Below, one piece after another: positions 1 to 12,179 of a stretch of DNA of 64,000 bases; the stretch's first letter is position 1; every line of letters begins with the position of its first letter. The stretch is from Voacanga thouarsii (lineage: Eukaryota; Streptophyta; Magnoliopsida; Gentianales; Apocynaceae). The stretch is from assembly GCA_026120185.1 (NCBI GenBank), contig JANUWF010001783.1:8213001-8277000 (forward strand). Reading direction: 5' to 3'. Under the pieces are notes generated by a model. It did no database searches. It was not told the DNA's origin and saw only the letters and a list, made by a program, of their open reading frames with translations. Both the position numbers and the translations under genes were made by a program.

Positions 1-616
1 TGTCAAATTTTAATGGACTTAGGAAATGGAGTTAAGATTAAAGGACTAAAGTAATCAAAGATTAGTTAATTTCACTTCAAGTAAAGGGTCATTAGCTAAT
101 TTCATGTTTATGAGTAATTGAGTTTAATGTATGTTTTGGTTATGTTGATTTGAATGGGAAATCTGCTAATTTAATCAAAAGATAGTGATTCCATAAATTG
201 AGAAAGAAGTGGAGTCTATATAAGTAGATTCATGACTTGGAAAACAATTGAATTTTACTTTATATTCCTTCATGATGCCAAGATGATGATTAATTGAGAT
301 AATTGCTAGGTGATTCATTATCATATTTTCCAAGATAGTTGTATAAATTGCATATTCCTACATCCTTAAGTTGTTTATATTTCTTTGTTTTTCTTTTTAT
401 TATTTTATTACTTTATTGGGCCAGTTAAACAATGAATAAAAAGTGATTAGTGTGTACTTGTTCCTTTAAGGATCGATACTCGTTAATTCCTTATACTATG
501 CTTGCGAAGAGTATATTTGCTCGTATCTGTATTTTGGAATTAATATTTTAACTAAAACTTGACTAATAGATGGATTTAAATTTGATAATTTTTATACATC
601 CAAAATTTACGCATCA
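1..616 (+). mobile_element. 3' end of a gypsy-type LTR (cut by window edge)
   Basis: Reverse complement of the first ~600 bases of the solo LTR at 23089-24468: both share the end TGATGCGTAAATTTTG, here read as its complement finishing in ACGCATCA at 616. The terminal CA and the abrupt switch at 617 into a different LTR mark the element's edge. No primer binding site follows, so this is the 3' LTR of an element lying further left, or a solo LTR. Orientation is deduced from relatives that retain PBS and PPT. No coding capacity is seen. Confidence 0.75.
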
Positions 617-1140
617 AGCTCCTGGTCATCCAACCGTGGCTCCCTCTTGTTTTGCTTGGAATCTGGCCGCGGCTCCTCTTAACTTTCCTTCTTGATCCGG
701 TCATGTATCACTAGAAACCATCCGCAGCTTCTTCTTTTAATTCTTCTAAAGCCAGCCATTGCTTCACTTATAAATGCCTTAGAAGCCAGCCATGATTCAT
801 ATGCATCCTCCCATGGCTTCACACACAAAAATTCCGATTCTTATTATTTTTGTTGAGCCGACGACGGTTCACAAAGTTGACCAGGTGCCGGTTCAACTCA
901 GTTTTGCTCTATTTTTACATAACCAAGCCACCCCCGGTTAAGACATCACAAGCAAGTATCGGATCAATTCTAGATTTGCGTAATTTACTCCAAATTCTGT
1001 AATTTCTACACAAAATTACCAGAAAACCTTTCCAAAGGTAAAATATCAAATAGAAAGGGAAATGACTAGTTGTTGAATTAAAAGTATCACAAAATAACCT
1101 CAAATAATTAAGAAAATATAGACACAATTAGGCCCCATCA
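617..1140 (-). repeat. Element A 3' LTR, first ~520 bp (start at 1140)
   Basis: Starts on the minus strand with TGATGGGGCC at 1140 and is colinear with 13672-14194 of the 5' LTR. At 617 it is broken by the oppositely oriented LTR occupying 1-616; the remainder lies left of the window. Confidence 0.8.
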
Positions 1141-1160
1141 CATTTCCCCACACTTAAAGC
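1141..1160 (-). other. Polypurine tract of element A
   Basis: On the minus strand the bases directly before the 3' LTR read GCTTTAAGTGTGGGGAAATG. This purine-rich block next to the LTR's TG is where plus-strand DNA synthesis would be primed. A similar motif recurs at about 10741-10760 and 11053-11072. Confidence 0.8.
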
Positions 1161-2213
1161 TTTGCTTGTCCTCAAACAAACAAGAATTAGACACTAAGCA
1201 TTTAGAACATAACAAAATATTTTAGCAAATTTTTCCTTAACAAATTCATCCATAATGAAGACATAACCTTCTTCCAACCTTAAACATAAAATTGTCATTC
1301 ATACAACCTCTTTAAAACCTTGAAAACTTATGTATTAAACCTAATAATCCCAAGTCTATCAAAGTTAAGTTAAACAAGCTCATATTTAGTACAAGAAAAT
1401 TATTCCACTCTTTAAGCAAGAACATAGACAACACAAATCATACAAGTCAAGCCATTTACCAATTCCAGCATTATAAACTTAAATTTACACAACTCAAGTA
1501 ATGAGATAAGGAAACACTCCACTCTTTTTTTTTTTCAATGACGTAGAGAATTGATAGCCTCAAGTGAATGAATTTCTCTTCACGCACCGTATTGGCCCCT
1601 TTATAGTCATCATCATTTTTTTCCAACAATTTTCTCTATTTTTTCTTTTATTTTCGGGAATTAATAGCCTCAAGAAAGTAAATTTCTCTTCACTATCCGT
1701 ACTGGCCCCCATAATCAAACAAAAAGTCTTTTCTCTTTTCTTCAAAAATAAAGCATTTTTTTTCGACTCAATTATTTTTCAACTCACAATTGTTTCTTTC
1801 CACTCAATTTTTTATTTCCTCACATTCCTTATTCATAAGTCAAAGTCAAGCAAATTTTAATCCATAGTACAAGAATTAGTCAACAACTTTTCCCATACTT
1901 CATCACATCATCCATATTCAAACTTAAAGAATAAAATAACCTCAAATACAAAATAAAACCAAGGTTAACTTAAATACTCAAAACTTGGCAAAATTCAACT
2001 TAATACACACATTTACCTTTTTAAATAAAATCAATCATAACGAATGACAAATCCATATCCAAAGTAAAGAAGAAAATCATACCATCATTAGAAGCTCAAT
2101 TTAGCTCCAAAATTTTCAAACTTTCAAATTTTTTTCAAAATTTTTCCAAGTTTTCAAATTTTAGCTTGATATCAAGAAAATACCAAGATAATTGAAAAAA
2201 AGAATATCACAAA
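1161..2213 (-). other. Interior of element A, 3' part, no coding content
   Basis: About 1 kb of A/T-rich, C/T-biased DNA between the PPT and the insertion point of B. Overlapping ORFs of 61-98 codons near 1560-1860 arise from low-complexity pyrimidine tracts and show no protein family. The last five bases (ACAAA) are the left copy of B's TSD. Confidence 0.6.
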
Positions 2214-5200
2214 TGTAATACCCTACCTTTTACTTTCAAATGGCTACTATTTGTAATAGGATGAGGATTTGTATCAATGACCAGAACAAAAGTTAATCGG
2301 TGTAATGAGACGAATATTTTGGTATGATAATATTTGGGCAGGACATGGATGTAATTATTGAATTTGTTCTACCCGTACCCTAAATTTTTGGAAAGCTATT
2401 ATTATTAATAAAATAAGAATTTGAGAGTGCGTTGAGAAGAGAAATTGGTCAATGCGATGAAACACACGGGTATCGGGGGTATTTTCGTCATTTTGACCGC
2501 ACTCACGACTTTAACCACAAATTTGATTAAGTAGAGAAGGAATTGAAGAATTTAAGTATTTCCAATGGATTCGGTGGAATTTTTGGAGTTGAATGGTAAA
2601 GTAAAATATTTTTCCGTTCCGGATCTGATTTTGGTCACTTTTGAAAAAAATTCTAAAGTGTGGTCAACATTAAGATAAGCGGCGTAACATGATTGGAGGA
2701 TGAAAACAAGTATCAAAATACCATTGAGGAAGTAAGATATTTGTGGGATTATTTTATTTCAAAAGCTTATTGAATAAGATTATTAATTAAGGAAATTAAT
2801 TAAATCAACAAATAGGAAAATGGTTGAAAATTGGATAGCCCACAAAAGTTAACTTTGTGACCAATATTGGTCACAATTTGGACCAAGAAGTCAAAGAAAG
2901 TGGCGGTGGAAAATGGCTGAAGAAGAGCTTGAATTTTGGTACAATGAAGGAAGAAAGAAAAAATAAAAGAAAAATAGGAGATTTTGCAAAAACTTTCAAA
3001 GGAAGACTTTGACCATTTAATGAATCACTTGACCATGTGATTTTAGTCATGTGAATGGCGGTGGAAGCTGTGTTTTAACAGCTAAAAACGGGCAGCAACA
3101 ATAAGAAAGAAGAAAGAGAGAAGGGAGAAAGAAAAAGGAAAGAAAAAGCTAGAGAAAAAGGAAAAAGAGAGAGAAAGCATTCCAAGAAGAGAAAAAGAAA
3201 GGAACTTGGAGCATTTTCAGCCTAGAGCAATCAATAAACAAGGTAAAAGTATATATTTCATGAATTAAAGTTGAAACACAAAGAATAAGGATTGTTTTTA
3301 TATGAATTTTATTGAAAAAATTCATATGAATTGTGAATTATGTTTAGAAAATATCTATGTTTTGGGGTTGTTGTATTTGCTGTGCATGGTGGCGCATTTG
3401 GAGACATGTATGCTGTGTTTTATATGATGTTTGAAGGTGTTTTGAAGATGGTTTAAAGAGTTGTTCATGGCTACTAAAATGGAAGAAGGAAATAAGATAA
3501 CAAATGGTATGAATGTTGAAGAAAATGGATTATTGTTGTTATTATTCAAAACTGATGGTTTTGTAGTCGTTTAAACATGAAAGATACTGATTCTGCATGA
3601 TTGGAATCAAGAAGGATTATATGATGTTTAGATGATAAACAAAGGATTGTAATGATTAAACGACTTATGTATGAGATAGGAAAGAAAAGAGAGTGGATTA
3701 AGTGAAGGAAAGGAACAAAACAAAATTTCTGTTTTGGAAGAATTCCGTGTAGCACTAAAGAGGTAATAAACTGAACAATATGGCTGGTTGTTTTGGAACC
3801 CAATAAACTTAAAATTGTAGCTAAATGTCTTAGGATCATTTTGGGACCAATTTTGCATGATTTGGAGTTGTGAATAAAACGTTATGATATAAATACCATA
3901 GGTTGTTATTTCAGTTACAGGATTAAAGTACTGCAATTTTATGGATAGAACTGAATAAAACAAAAATGGAAATGAGTATTTTGTGAATGGAAATCATCAT
4001 GGAAGATCTTGAAGGCATTTTGGAATTAGTTCGGCATCAATCGGAGTTGTGGGTTGAAAGTTATGTCCAAAACAAAATCATGTGTTAAAGCAGCAAATTT
4101 TCAGAATTTTGCTTAGGAAATGGTTGAACTTAAGAATGGTTAATTATGTGATTTTGGATAAAATAAATGGGAAATATGAAGTGAATCCCTTGTATATGAA
4201 GGGATAAAGGATGTGAAAAAAGAAAAACGAAAGAATCAAACAAACAACGAAAAAATGACGAGAACAAAAATTGAACGTTTTCCTTGATCGTCGGCCCCCG
4301 TCGGCTAAACGTCGGTTGGACATCGGCTACCCGTCGGCTATTTTTTTGGCCGAATATGATTTGACCCGAAAACGATGTTTGGTGTAGGTTTATCGGTAAA
4401 CAGCCAACGAAACGTTGAAAACGGCGAAAACGATGGTTGAACGATCGTAAACGGAAAGAGTTTAGTTAGGACAAGATGTAAGCCCCTTTGATTTCTAAAA
4501 CTTTTTGAAAGCTACTGTGCTTTAGTTTTCCATGAAATGCTATGATTTGTACTATTTTGGAAATTTTTGAATATGCTTAAGGTTTATCTAAGCAAAAATT
4601 ATTCTTATGCCACTTTAGGCTCGAATGAACTTCATATTTGGCTTGGAAACCTTAGTGGACGATTTAAGCATGAATTTGTAAATTTAGTCCCTTTTAGATT
4701 AAAAACTTAGGATTTTTGAGAAATGGTAAATTTTAGAATTGGGTATTCATAAATTGACTAAAATGCGCTTATTGAAACACTTTATGGAAATGTGTTTTAA
4801 AACTTTGAATTTAATCCCCTTTTCGGATTAGAATTCTAAATTTCTTGAAATGAGTTCCTTTTGAAATCGGGTATTTGAAAAATAATCCAAATATCCTTGT
4901 TAGAATGTTTTATGAAAATATTTAGAACTCGGGTAGTATGGGTAAAATGACCTGAATACTCTCGGAAAAGTCTTTTGGAACCGGGTATGAATAAAATGAC
5001 CTGAATACCCTTGGAAATGACTTTTGTGATCGAGTACGGGTGTGAAACCCCAGTTAAAATCAACCCTAAAGTAAGGGGGTCGGGATGCATATCATATTTT
5101 CTTGCATACATAAATATATTTTTGAATGATTTTATATGCTTTGGAATTGTGATTTGTAGTCTAGAAGGCTTAATTGTGTTTATTGAGTAGGAAGGGTAAA

Positions 5201-5292
5201 ATGGTAATTTTGCTTGAAGTGGAAATAGGGAGATAGCTTGGAGATTGAATAGAAAGAATATTTAGGAGAGAAGATAAGAACAAGAATTGTTG

Positions 5293-5346
5293 TGGTGTAG
5301 TGGTTAGAGCTTTGGAATTTATCTCTAAAATCTTGAGTTCAAATCC
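5293..5346 (+). repeat. tRNA-like pol III promoter segment (possible SINE head)
   Basis: A box-A-like TGGTGTAGTGG at 5293-5303 and a box-B-like GAGTTCAAATCC at 5335-5346 are spaced as in a tRNA gene. No acceptor stem pairs cleanly, so it is not a working tRNA. A tRNA-derived SINE inserted in C is the simplest reading, but I found no clear tail or target duplication. Confidence 0.4.
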
Positions 5347-6940
5347 CATCATTTAAGTTTTGGGCATGATTAAATTTTATTTTAGATAGGTGGATATTTT
5401 TATCCCTTGTAGGCCATTAGAAGGAGCAGGAGTGTTGTCCTAGGGGAGACATGAAAGGAATGTCCTAATCCTACTCTTATACCCTACAAAAAACTCTTAA
5501 GGGATTCATACCATTTTTTCTCTCTAGCTTACCTTAATTCTTTATCAATTAAGTTGTTCAATTTATCCCAAGGCCATTTTTATTTCCAAAAATTTCAGTA
5601 AGGTTTATTAACCTTGGAATCTCGAAAATAATTCTTAGAGGATGGAGTTTTAGCTAAAAATAGGGAAAGAGTTAAGGAAGGTTCCCAAGAGAATTAATCT
5701 CCACGGTTGAACCTTCAAACTCCACCCTATAAGTGTTTATCTTCTTCATGTAGTAATTTGGAAAATTTTTCCAACCTCTTAGTCAGCCTAACTTTTGAAA
5801 TCTTCAGCCACATTTCTCACTCAAATACTGCCAGAAAAATAGCAAATTTACTCAGCTTGAAGACTGAAAACTTTGGCCAAAATTCGGACTGTACAAAGCT
5901 GTGCAAACCAGAAAAAAATTATGGGCAGAATTCGCAGCATAACGGTCTAAAAACCAAGCTGTTTCTTCTAACCTTCAAACCAGTAATTCATCTCTATCTT
6001 TCCTCCATAAAGAAGGCTGGAAACCAGCCTTAAAAGACCCTCCAATAGCCCTTCAAACTTTTTACAAGTCGGCTAGAACATTGTAGAAAAATCTGCACAA
6101 AAATTTCAGCAAACCTCTTGAATGAACAATCAGAAATTCCAGCTTTATTTCCTCTTCAACCCTATCCGAAACTCACTCCAATTTTCTGTAAAACCAACCT
6201 TAGTCAGCCATGAACTGAACTTCATCATCACCTCCATTGATCTGCACGAAATGAACACCATAGCCACTCCTTAAATCACTCATTCAATCACTACAATCAA
6301 GCCTTCATTTGGAATTCAAAATTCCAGCAAATTACTCCATGAAAACTTCCATGGATTAAGCCTCAACCAACCAGAAATTTCCTCCATCATTACACTCTAT
6401 GATTCGGCCACCCTATAGCTCATTCAAACATCATTCATCTCAGTAAAATCCCAGCCAAACCAGTCGGCCATTGAAGCTCCCAAAGATCTCCATCAACCAA
6501 ACCATTCTTACCATATCTTCTACCTTAATTCACTCCCTAAATTACTTCTTTTAAATTTCAAACAACCAGCTTTCCCTCTTCTCCCTAATCTGAAAATTCA
6601 ATCACAAAAATCTCCTAACCATTCGACCAACCCCTTCAGCAAAATTCATCCAACTTTCTCTCTATTCTCTCCATTTTTCCAAAGAATATCAAGAACACAC
6701 ACCACCATTCTCCAAGCCTAAGACCACTCTAAACACCTCCAATCTTCTCCAAAAACTCTAGATCACATCCACTCATCCTTTAGAATCCATTTCTGTAATT
6801 TATAACATCAAACATTGAAATCAAGACTCTACTTTCGGATAAAAAAACCAAAATTTTCTTGAAGACTCAAGAACACTATCAAGGTAAACATGAACGATTA
6901 TGTTCATCTTTCTTCCTCTTCGATCTTTAATGAAATATAC

Positions 6941-6945
<5 letters not shown>

Positions 6946-7001
<56 letters not shown>
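6946..7001. repeat. (CT)n microsatellite, 28 units
   Basis: An uninterrupted CT/AG dinucleotide run of about 56 bp inside element C. It creates spurious ORFs rich in Leu-Ser on one strand and Glu-Arg on the other. Confidence 0.98.
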
Positions 7002-7004
<3 letters not shown>

Positions 7005-10000
7005 GAAATGGTTGTTTCAACCATGGCCATTTTCTCTTCTTCTTCTTGGTCGGATCAAGTCTTCCAAGCCTGTGGACTCTCTTGAGACTTCTTCAAGGTA
7101 GTCATCATTCAAGTAAGCCTCTTCAACGTTCTCTTTAAATTCTAGATCAATGTCTCTTAGATGTTATTGGATAAGGACGGAATATGAATGGAGATTGAGT
7201 ATGTGTTTGTATGAAGGAGTTGAGATTGGAGCATGAGGATGTTTTGTCATGATTGAGTTTTATGATATGTTGTAGTTGTTGCATACTCTTCATGTCGTGA
7301 GTTAGTGTGAATGATTAAGCATGATAGATATTATGTCACCTTTGGTAAATAGGGTTTTATGTTCTCATATTCGTGTTGAAGCCATGAATATGATTATGCT
7401 TAATGAAGTTTGGATCATGTGATGGTAGATATAGATTTAAGCCTTTATTCATGAATTGAATGGTTTGTTGATTGGTATTAGAGTTTATGTTCATGATTCT
7501 TGTTAGCCATAGGCAAGTATGATCATGACCTTGTTGATCCTAAACTATTTAAGTTAGCCAATTTTATTATATTAATAAAAATTAATACTATATTTTCTTC
7601 CAATGATTTCGAAAACCCTAGGAAGATTTGGAATTAGATTGTTATATGAAATAGTGAAATTTTAGTCAAATAAATGATATATTTTATTAAAAATAAAATA
7701 TATAAATATTATATATAATAATATTAAATAAAGCCTTTTATATAAATAATCATAATAGATAAAATATTAATCTTATAAGTCATATATTTATAAACACTAT
7801 TAAAATTCATTTATTATCTTTTAATCAAAATATAATAAAATTTACTTACTATTAATTTTATTTATCAATTATTTTCTAACTATTAATTATTAATTAAGAG
7901 AATAGTAATAATTTATTATTTTAATATCATCTAGGACTTAGGACTTTCATCAAATAATCCCTAGTTTATTTATTAATAACAAAGATTTATATTTGAACTT
8001 ATAGCTTATTAATAATTATTTCACAATCCCTAGCTATTTTATTATCAAGCTAGATTTCTTTTATAAAATCTTTTTTTATCATCTAGCTTTAAAGTTCAAC
8101 TAGGATTATTTTTTCATGATTGTAGTAAGTTGAACTAGGATTATTTATGGAAGCAAATTTGGCTTGAGTTTAATTATGGCTTGTGTTTACCCCAGGCGGG
8201 GTTAGGTCAGCTTTGGAATATATTTGAATTAGCTCAAGCAAGGGATCAGGTAAGCTCTTGCATAAAACTTATTTGATGACAAAAGGTTACTATAGCAAGC
8301 CAAACGCAAAGTGTATGAACACTCATTTTTGTAAAGGCAATTAAGGACTATTTCCTTTCTTGTTTCAGTCAAACAAATTATGTGAAAATCAACAAGCAGT
8401 TTTACTCAAACACCAAACTCTTTCTAAAACCAACTTTGACACAAACTTTAGAAACCCTTAATTGCTGTTTCCAAATAAAGCAATGTTTTATCCGTTTTCT
8501 CCCAAGTGGGACAAACAACATTGAGTACTCAATAAGGGTAGGCTAGTAGTACTAGTTTTGAATAGCAAGAATGAGTCTTCTGGCAGGAGGTCACCTCCAG
8601 AAGATAAACTCAACTTAGAGAAATGACAGTACTACTTAGTCATACCGGTCCGAGCTAGCAAGTTTCAGTCATGTGGACTGTGTGTTGCCGGAGTGGACAA
8701 CTGGTTTTGTTTGGGTGTAGAGAATGAGAAGTATCTTACCCAATAGGCCGATCACCTACCTTTTGTCAGTCTGCACAAAGTATAGCATTCTAACCGTTAT
8801 ATGGACATGAGGCTCAACGTGTAGTAACCCATGGCCGCCCATTTGAGTGGTTAAGTTTATTGTGCACCTGTATGGTTTGAAAAGAGGAAAACGCCACTCT
8901 TTATTTTAATCTTATTTATTGCTTGCTAGCATTTTCTCTTATGAGATTTTACAACTCGCATACATGAACTGTTTTCCTGAACACTCAAAGCACACACGGA
9001 CCTACTAGATTTTTATCTCATCACCTTTTATGCCATGTTTTCAGGGCGATCTTGCAGTGGAGGAGAGTAGCTAGAATGTTGCCTTCTTGAAGACTCTATG
9101 TTATTTAATTTATATGTTGCTTTGAGAGATGATAGTGAACAATTTATCTTAGATTTGTTCTTGAATTTTTGGATTGTAATAAGTTTTCAATTTCAAAGTA
9201 TTGTTTTATTGTTATTGTGTGACCTAGTTATAAAGACCTCTTGTCCTTTGGACGGGGCGATATCCCCGGCCCTGTTGGACCTAGGTAGCGGGGTGTTACA
9301 AGGGGGAAAATGACCCAGATACTCTTGGAAATATATTTTGATGTGTGAACAGAACTCTTTATTTTGTTTTAACATGATTTTGGAAAATGATCTCTCGTTA
9401 TAAGATTGACTTTTTGAAAACGACCTTTTGATCCCTGTAATTATTTTATTGGCCTAATATGCCATGGAATGAATTAATTGGCTATGCGGAGTCTATGTGA
9501 ATAATGATCTGACTTGCAATTTAATGGGATCAAATTCTAGAAAATGTGATTTTGCCCCAAAAATGTTTTGATTTGAAAATCCTGCGGGATTAGATAACCC
9601 TCTGGTCTGATCAGTCAGAAGGGGTTGATATTAGTAACGTTAAGTACTCAGTAAGGACTTTGATTTTTGTACTAGCTCATGTTAGAGGTAGACGACCCCA
9701 AGTAACCTAGCTAATTCTGGGGATTGTCTTACTCCAAACAGGGCGACAGGACATTGAGATGAGTTGTCCTGGCTAGCCGTTTAGCACCTGGCAATTGCCA
9801 CATCTGCAGGCACTTCTTGATTTTGAGTCATTTACTGGATGCCGGGCAAGGACACTTGGCGTGTTTGACCTCTTGTTGCCTTAATGGTGATTGACGTCAG
9901 GATTGGGACCCCTGGCTTATGGTAGCAAGTAAAAAATTTTCCAACGATGCACGGATCAAGTACTGTAGGTTGCAATCTCAATAAGATAACACGATACAAG

Positions 10001-10738
10001 TTGGTGTGCTTATCTGGCGATGCACGGATCGAGTACTAGAGGCTGCAGTCTTATTACAATGACACGGTGCAAGTCAGTGTACTTATCCGGTAATGCACGG
10101 TTGAGTGCTGTAAAGCGATGACCTTGGCACAATAAGATCGTGATGCCGAAGCAAAGCTAAGCCTTGTAAGCTTTCCATACAGGCCGACCTTCTGTTGGAG
10201 AAGTACCTGTGATTTGGAAATTGGGGCAATATTTTGAAATTGAAATACAGTTTTTCAAAAATGATTGAGTTCTGAATAAACTCTTCATTAAAGAGTTTTG
10301 GAATCATTTCCAGTAAACAAATGATATACTATTCCACAAAAGTTTTATTTACTCTGTCTTTTTGATAAAGCACTAGCACACATGGGACTCACTGGGTGAT
10401 TTTTCACTCACACGTATCTTTCATCTTACCTTTTTGTAGGATCCGAAGTTGAGCGAACCTACAGATAGAGGACGATACCACAGTAACAACAGAATAGGTC
10501 CGGATATTTCCCTTTTGAATAATATACCTTATTACTAATGTTGAATGGAAAATTTCATGTATGAGATTCTTTATTATATATGTGCGCATGACCATCAATA
10601 TGGGTTGTTGTATGGATCTAGACCTTACATACTCTATTAGTTTTTTCGTTATAAAGACCCCTTGTCTGGGTAACTAACAAGTGACACCCAGTATTGATAT
10701 GCTTCCACTATTACCTTTAGTAAGGGTGTTACAACAAA

Positions 10739-12155
10739 ATCACTCCCCCATACTTAAATTGGACAATGTCCTCATTAGCAAAAAATTAACAGAAGAAAAC
10801 ATCTCCAAATAGACCAAAAACGATAAATTGAGGGATAAAGTTAAGCAATATTCCCCAAGTGGATGAAGCTCCACTAAAGATTAAAACTTGGAGAATAATG
10901 GAAGAGCTTGTTCAAGAAACATTTATTCAAACCTGCAAAATAAAACACACATAAAAGCACAAAGAAAATAAAAACCAAAATAAAACACACCAAAAATAAA
11001 ACACAAGAAAGACTAACAAAACTCCTATAAAACAGTAGATAAACACAAGGACTCACTCCCCCACACTTAAACTAAAAAACATCTTTCTTATTACTAGGGG
11101 GTAAAAGACACTTAACAACTTAAACAAAACCAAACCCAAATCCAAAATAAAGATACGAACTCTTTTCACTCATCATACTTCCTCATCAAACTTTTGTAAA
11201 AGAAATAAAAACTAAAAGTAGAAGATATGTATGATGAATGTAGAAAGAATGGAGGTTTTTGAAAAATGTAATGTTCATGAAAATAAATTTTCTCAGCAAA
11301 GCAAACAACATAAACCTCATTCTCTAACATTCCTTTAGACACACAAATATTTTTTTCAACGTATTAGTGCACATAGTATCTAACAAATGCATCAATCTTT
11401 ATATCACCAATTAACCCTTCAAAAGATTTGCCACAATGAAAATTCTCTTTAAACTTAGTAATTGAGTGCTTAAAGATGGGATTAAGAAATCCTTACTTTT
11501 CAATATTTAGTCTACAAAAACTAAGTTACCTCCCTTTGGATAGGATGAAGGGTAGAATTTGTCAACATCTTCTAAAGACTTTGTATAATGTATCATTGAT
11601 AAATTTAACTTCTTAAGGCATGGTAAACTCAACACATCATCAATAGCATTAGTAGGCTCCATGAATCGAGAGGTACACTATTTTTCTGCTATTTTCAATT
11701 CCCTCTAGCATATCTCACCAACTAACTTTACTAGTTGTGTTCTTTGAAAACTCATTCGTTGGGATGATTCTTCGTATCCCTTAATCGAAGCATTGCCATT
11801 GTTAACAAAGGAATTTATAAATGCTTCAAGTGACGTCTCACTCAAAACATCAACGCAAGCTTGCAATTGTGCCAATCTACCGTCATTATAGCTCATTTGA
11901 TTTTATGCCCAATGCCATGTATTTCTCCAAGAATGATTGTGCATGATGTTGTCAACCTCGCACTCAGAAAGAAAAACAAAAATTAAAGCGAAAAGAAAAA
12001 TAAGAATAGTAAGAAAAATTCAAACAAATCAAAAACAAAATCATATACTAAAAAAACTCAAATATTCATAAAGTTTCTAAAAACAAAAATTAGTGATATT
12101 TACAAATACAATAAAGGCTAAATCAACAAGACTCGAGTGTTTCTGATAGTACCAA
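10739..12155 (-). other. Interior of element A, 5' part, no coding content
   Basis: Joins 2213 once B is removed. It carries two further PPT-like motifs on the minus strand, at about 10741-10760 and 11053-11072 (core TTTAAGTGTGGGGGAGTGA). The longest ORF, 63 codons at 11705-11896 on the minus strand, matches no family I recognise and lacks zinc knuckle, protease or RT signatures. Confidence 0.6.
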
Positions 12156-12173
12156 TCCTTGGCAACGGTGCTA
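12156..12173 (-). other. Primer binding site of element A (tRNA-Asp type)
   Basis: Plus-strand bases TCCTTGGCAACGGTGCTA match the 3' end of plant tRNA-Asp including CCA (TCCCCGGCAACGGCGCCA) at 14 of 18 positions. They lie six bases from the LTR edge at 12180. All four mismatches are C-to-T on this strand. Confidence 0.8.
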
Positions 12174-12179
12174 AAAACT

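Larger units (their letters stand above)
5041..9300 (+). mobile_element. Element C: long solo LTR nested in B
   Basis: Begins TGTGAAACCCC at 5041 and ends GGGGTGTTACA at 9300. The flanks ACGGG (5036-5040) and AGGGG (9301-9305) fit a 5 bp TSD with one change. Sequence on both sides resumes B: 4930-5035 and 9301-9340 share the same aaaatgacc-tgaatac-type phrases. Total length is 4260 bp, with no gag-pol. It is related to B: both carry a gagTACTCAgtaAGG-like block (8524 and 9650), a TATAAAGACC block (9229 and 10651) and the same terminal motif. The interior holds a tRNA-like segment and a long CT microsatellite. Confidence 0.7.
2214..10733 (+). mobile_element. Element B: long solo LTR, interrupted by C
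   Basis: Begins TGTAATACCC at 2214 and ends GGGTGTTACA at 10733, flanked by perfect 5 bp direct repeats ACAAA (2209-2213 and 10734-10738). Excising C leaves about 4.26 kb without PBS, PPT or gag-pol, so it is best read as a solo LTR left by recombination between the two LTRs of a full element. The near-inverted termini (TGTAAYACCC / GGGTGTTACA) and great length resemble LTRs of Tekay/Del-type chromoviruses, which is inference. A purine-rich stretch at 3100-3210 ending near a GT-like donor may be transcribed leader. Plus orientation is tentative. Confidence 0.7.

Noticed and set aside
3546..3963. Overlapping minus-strand ORFs of 97 and 111 codons
   Set aside because: Inside LTR B, two registers over the same AT-rich stretch, no motif.
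5286..5360. Functional tRNA gene
   Set aside because: Box A and box B are present, but no acceptor or anticodon stem forms, so it is listed only as a tRNA-like repeat.
5707..6033. 108-codon plus-strand ORF
   Set aside because: Inside solo LTR C; no domain, low-complexity Asn/Ser/Leu content, and no support from the related LTR B.
6821..7085. ORFs with long Glu-Arg or Leu-Ser repeats
   Set aside because: Both are translations of the (CT)n microsatellite.
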